Source: Schizophyllum amplum | Taxonomy: Eukaryota; Basidiomycota; Agaricomycetes; Agaricales; Schizophyllaceae | Direction: 5' to 3' | Assembly (NCBI GenBank): GCA_007026445.1 | Contig: VDMD01000002.1 | Coordinates: 2,604,001-2,668,000, forward strand | Length of the DNA stretch: 64,000 bases | Shown here: one piece after another, positions 63,101 to 64,000 of the stretch | How positions within the stretch are numbered: the stretch's first letter is position 1 | Layout: the number at the start of each line of letters is the position of its first letter | The notes under the pieces: model-generated | Seen by the model: only the letters and a program-made list of their open reading frames with translations | What the model was told of the DNA's origin: nothing | Databases searched by the model: none | Translations under genes and position numbers: made by a program

Positions 63101-64000
63101 TCGCGACCGGCATAGGAAAGATGAGCATCGCAAGGATGACAAGGAGCGGGATCGTGACAGGGACCGCAAGGAGCGGGACAGTAGCCGGGCGGGAAGCTCA
63201 AGACAGGACGAGCGAGCTGCACGCCCGGATGACCGGTCTGCACGTCCTGATGACCGCTCTGGGCGTCCTGATGACCGCGCTGGGAGGCCCGATGAGCGGG
63301 TTTCTGCGCCTGCCCAGCTCACTGGCTCACGCATTGCCGATGAGGCGCTCGGGAAGCGGCGGCGCAGTGAGGAGGATGTGAGTCTTCCCGACTCGAAAAA
63401 GCCGCGCGCGTCTGAACGCAATCAGGCTGAAAGGGAGCGCGAGCGTGGCCAGAACGAACGAAATGAGCGTGAGCGTGGTGCTACCGAGCGCGAGCGCGGT
63501 GCGACTGAGCGCGAGCGTGGCTCGAATGATCGCGACCGACGCCGCTCGTCGCGTCGTGAAACCACGCACCGCGATGACCGTGTGCGGCGCGCGCCTGATC
63601 ACGACGGGCGCCCGCGGGAGCCTTCCGATCGTCGGCGGCGCGACCAGCGAGAAGACGGTGCTGCAGCTGCAGACAGAGTGAGTTTCCGCCTACCGAAAAA
63701 AAGGCTTGCTAACGGTCACTCGCAGGCTGCCACGGAGAAGCGCATCCCCGACGGGCCAGCGTCTAACGCGGCACCGAAGGCGCCGCCGACAGCGCCGTCA
63801 GCCCCTCGGGCGGATAGGCATAGGGAGCAAGCTGCTGGCCGGGAGCAGGGTGTTGGGAATCGCGACCAGAACGGCGGCAATCAGAACGGTGGTAGCCGTG
63901 ACACGGCTACCGGCAACCGCGACCAAGGTACCGCTGGAACCCCACCTGCTGCGCCTTCCTCGGCGCCCTCACAGCCACCGGGTGGGACGCTTCTATCGCG
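57173..64000 (+). CDS. THO2: THO complex subunit 2 (Tho2/THOC2), runs off the right edge
   Basis: Scaffold of the nuclear THO/TREX complex coupling transcription to mRNA export and preventing R-loops. Eighteen exons are visible: 57173-57237, 57287-57650, 57705-57832, 57887-58496, 58545-59225, 59276-59789, 59838-60268, 60317-60709, 60759-60835, 60893-61179, 61231-61385, 61434-61497, 61551-61774, 61823-62010, 62059-62116, 62168-62403, 62450-63677, 63726-64000 (open); about 1,990 residues. Diagnostic blocks: MRTGLFYKQHKFNLLREQSE, SLYLMTALLIREGFITLEDI, SAVLTVEVWSVVNLYEPDKR, FYTTFWQLSSYDLAPPHERY, EKSKWFAGN, VRVILFSCTEYEARNYGRFL. The C-terminal 450 residues are disordered with RD/RE dipeptide runs (DRDRERDRDHRDRDHRDRDR). 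Introns 57651-57704 and 61180-61230 are stop-free and in phase, so their removal rests on splice signals and homology. Confidence 0.93.

Noticed and set aside
1..64000. CRISPR array, prophage or bacterial-type operon
   Set aside because: No spaced direct repeats; genes are spliced and eukaryotic throughout.
1..64000. tRNA and rRNA genes
   Set aside because: Scanning for conserved B-box-like GTTCGANTC contexts gave no cloverleaf that holds together (for example near 21963).

Overview
The window is nuclear DNA from a filamentous basidiomycete, most likely an Agaricomycete and possibly a polypore-type wood decayer. The placement rests on GC-rich, densely packed genes split by many introns of about 47-62 nt, several microexons, frequent GTGCGT splice donors, and gene content: a fungal alternative NADH dehydrogenase with EF-hands, the Mpo1/DUF962 enzyme, an FHA+forkhead factor, a GH43 secreted hydrolase, and several long disordered proteins that I recognise only as mushroom-type hypotheticals. 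All gene models were spliced by hand from the raw sequence. For every complete model the exon lengths sum to a multiple of three and, where a family is known, conserved motifs read across the junctions.

Layout. 1-847: 5' part of a kinesin-8 motor (minus). 1871-4122: MYND-finger protein. 4303-5377: proteasome alpha subunit PRE5 (minus). 5818-6222 and 6453-8054: divergent mitochondrial pair BOL3 / COX15. 8.5-13.8 kb: a gene-poor, partly AT-rich island with weak ORFs, a 587-bp TA-flanked MITE and a pair of about 100-bp inverted repeats. 14051-15792: a HEI10/CCNB1IP1-type meiotic RING protein in 14 exons. 16173-19474: a long disordered protein with a CUE-like C-terminus (minus). 20116-21505: an SDR oxidoreductase in 10 exons (minus). 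22070-24195: a novel protein with PGTYDDWG-type repeats (minus), divergent from dUTPase (24414-25178). 25769-26822 and 27049-28473: divergent ER pair MPO1-like / SEC22. 29088-31544: a Tyr/Pro-rich repeat protein. 32567-32866 and 32961-33437: divergent mitochondrial translation pair mS34 / GatC-like. 34140-36336: FHL1-like factor. 36960-38628 and 38873-43387: divergent eIF2B-delta / RAT1. 43574-44891: BCD1. 45160-45970: MED18. 46399-48623: fungal protein of unknown function. 48841-49422: second TA-flanked MITE. 49925-51919: secreted GH43. 52180-53964: F-box-like protein. 54229-56826: external NADH dehydrogenase. 57173 to the right edge: THO complex subunit THO2, running off the window.

How the genes work together. 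This is mostly housekeeping: RNA production, processing and export (MED18, THO2, RAT1, BCD1, FHL1), translation (eIF2B-delta, mS34, GatC-like), mitochondrial respiration (BOL3, COX15, NDE), proteostasis (PRE5, F-box), ER functions (SEC22, MPO1), DNA metabolism (dUTPase) and meiosis (HEI10). Several head-to-head pairs sharing promoters of 94-244 bp act in the same compartment. I see no defence system, CRISPR array, secondary-metabolite cluster, rRNA or tRNA. The features most worth a second look are the uncharacterised repeat protein at 22070-24195, the microexon-rich HEI10 gene, the two TA-flanked MITEs and the AT-rich island.
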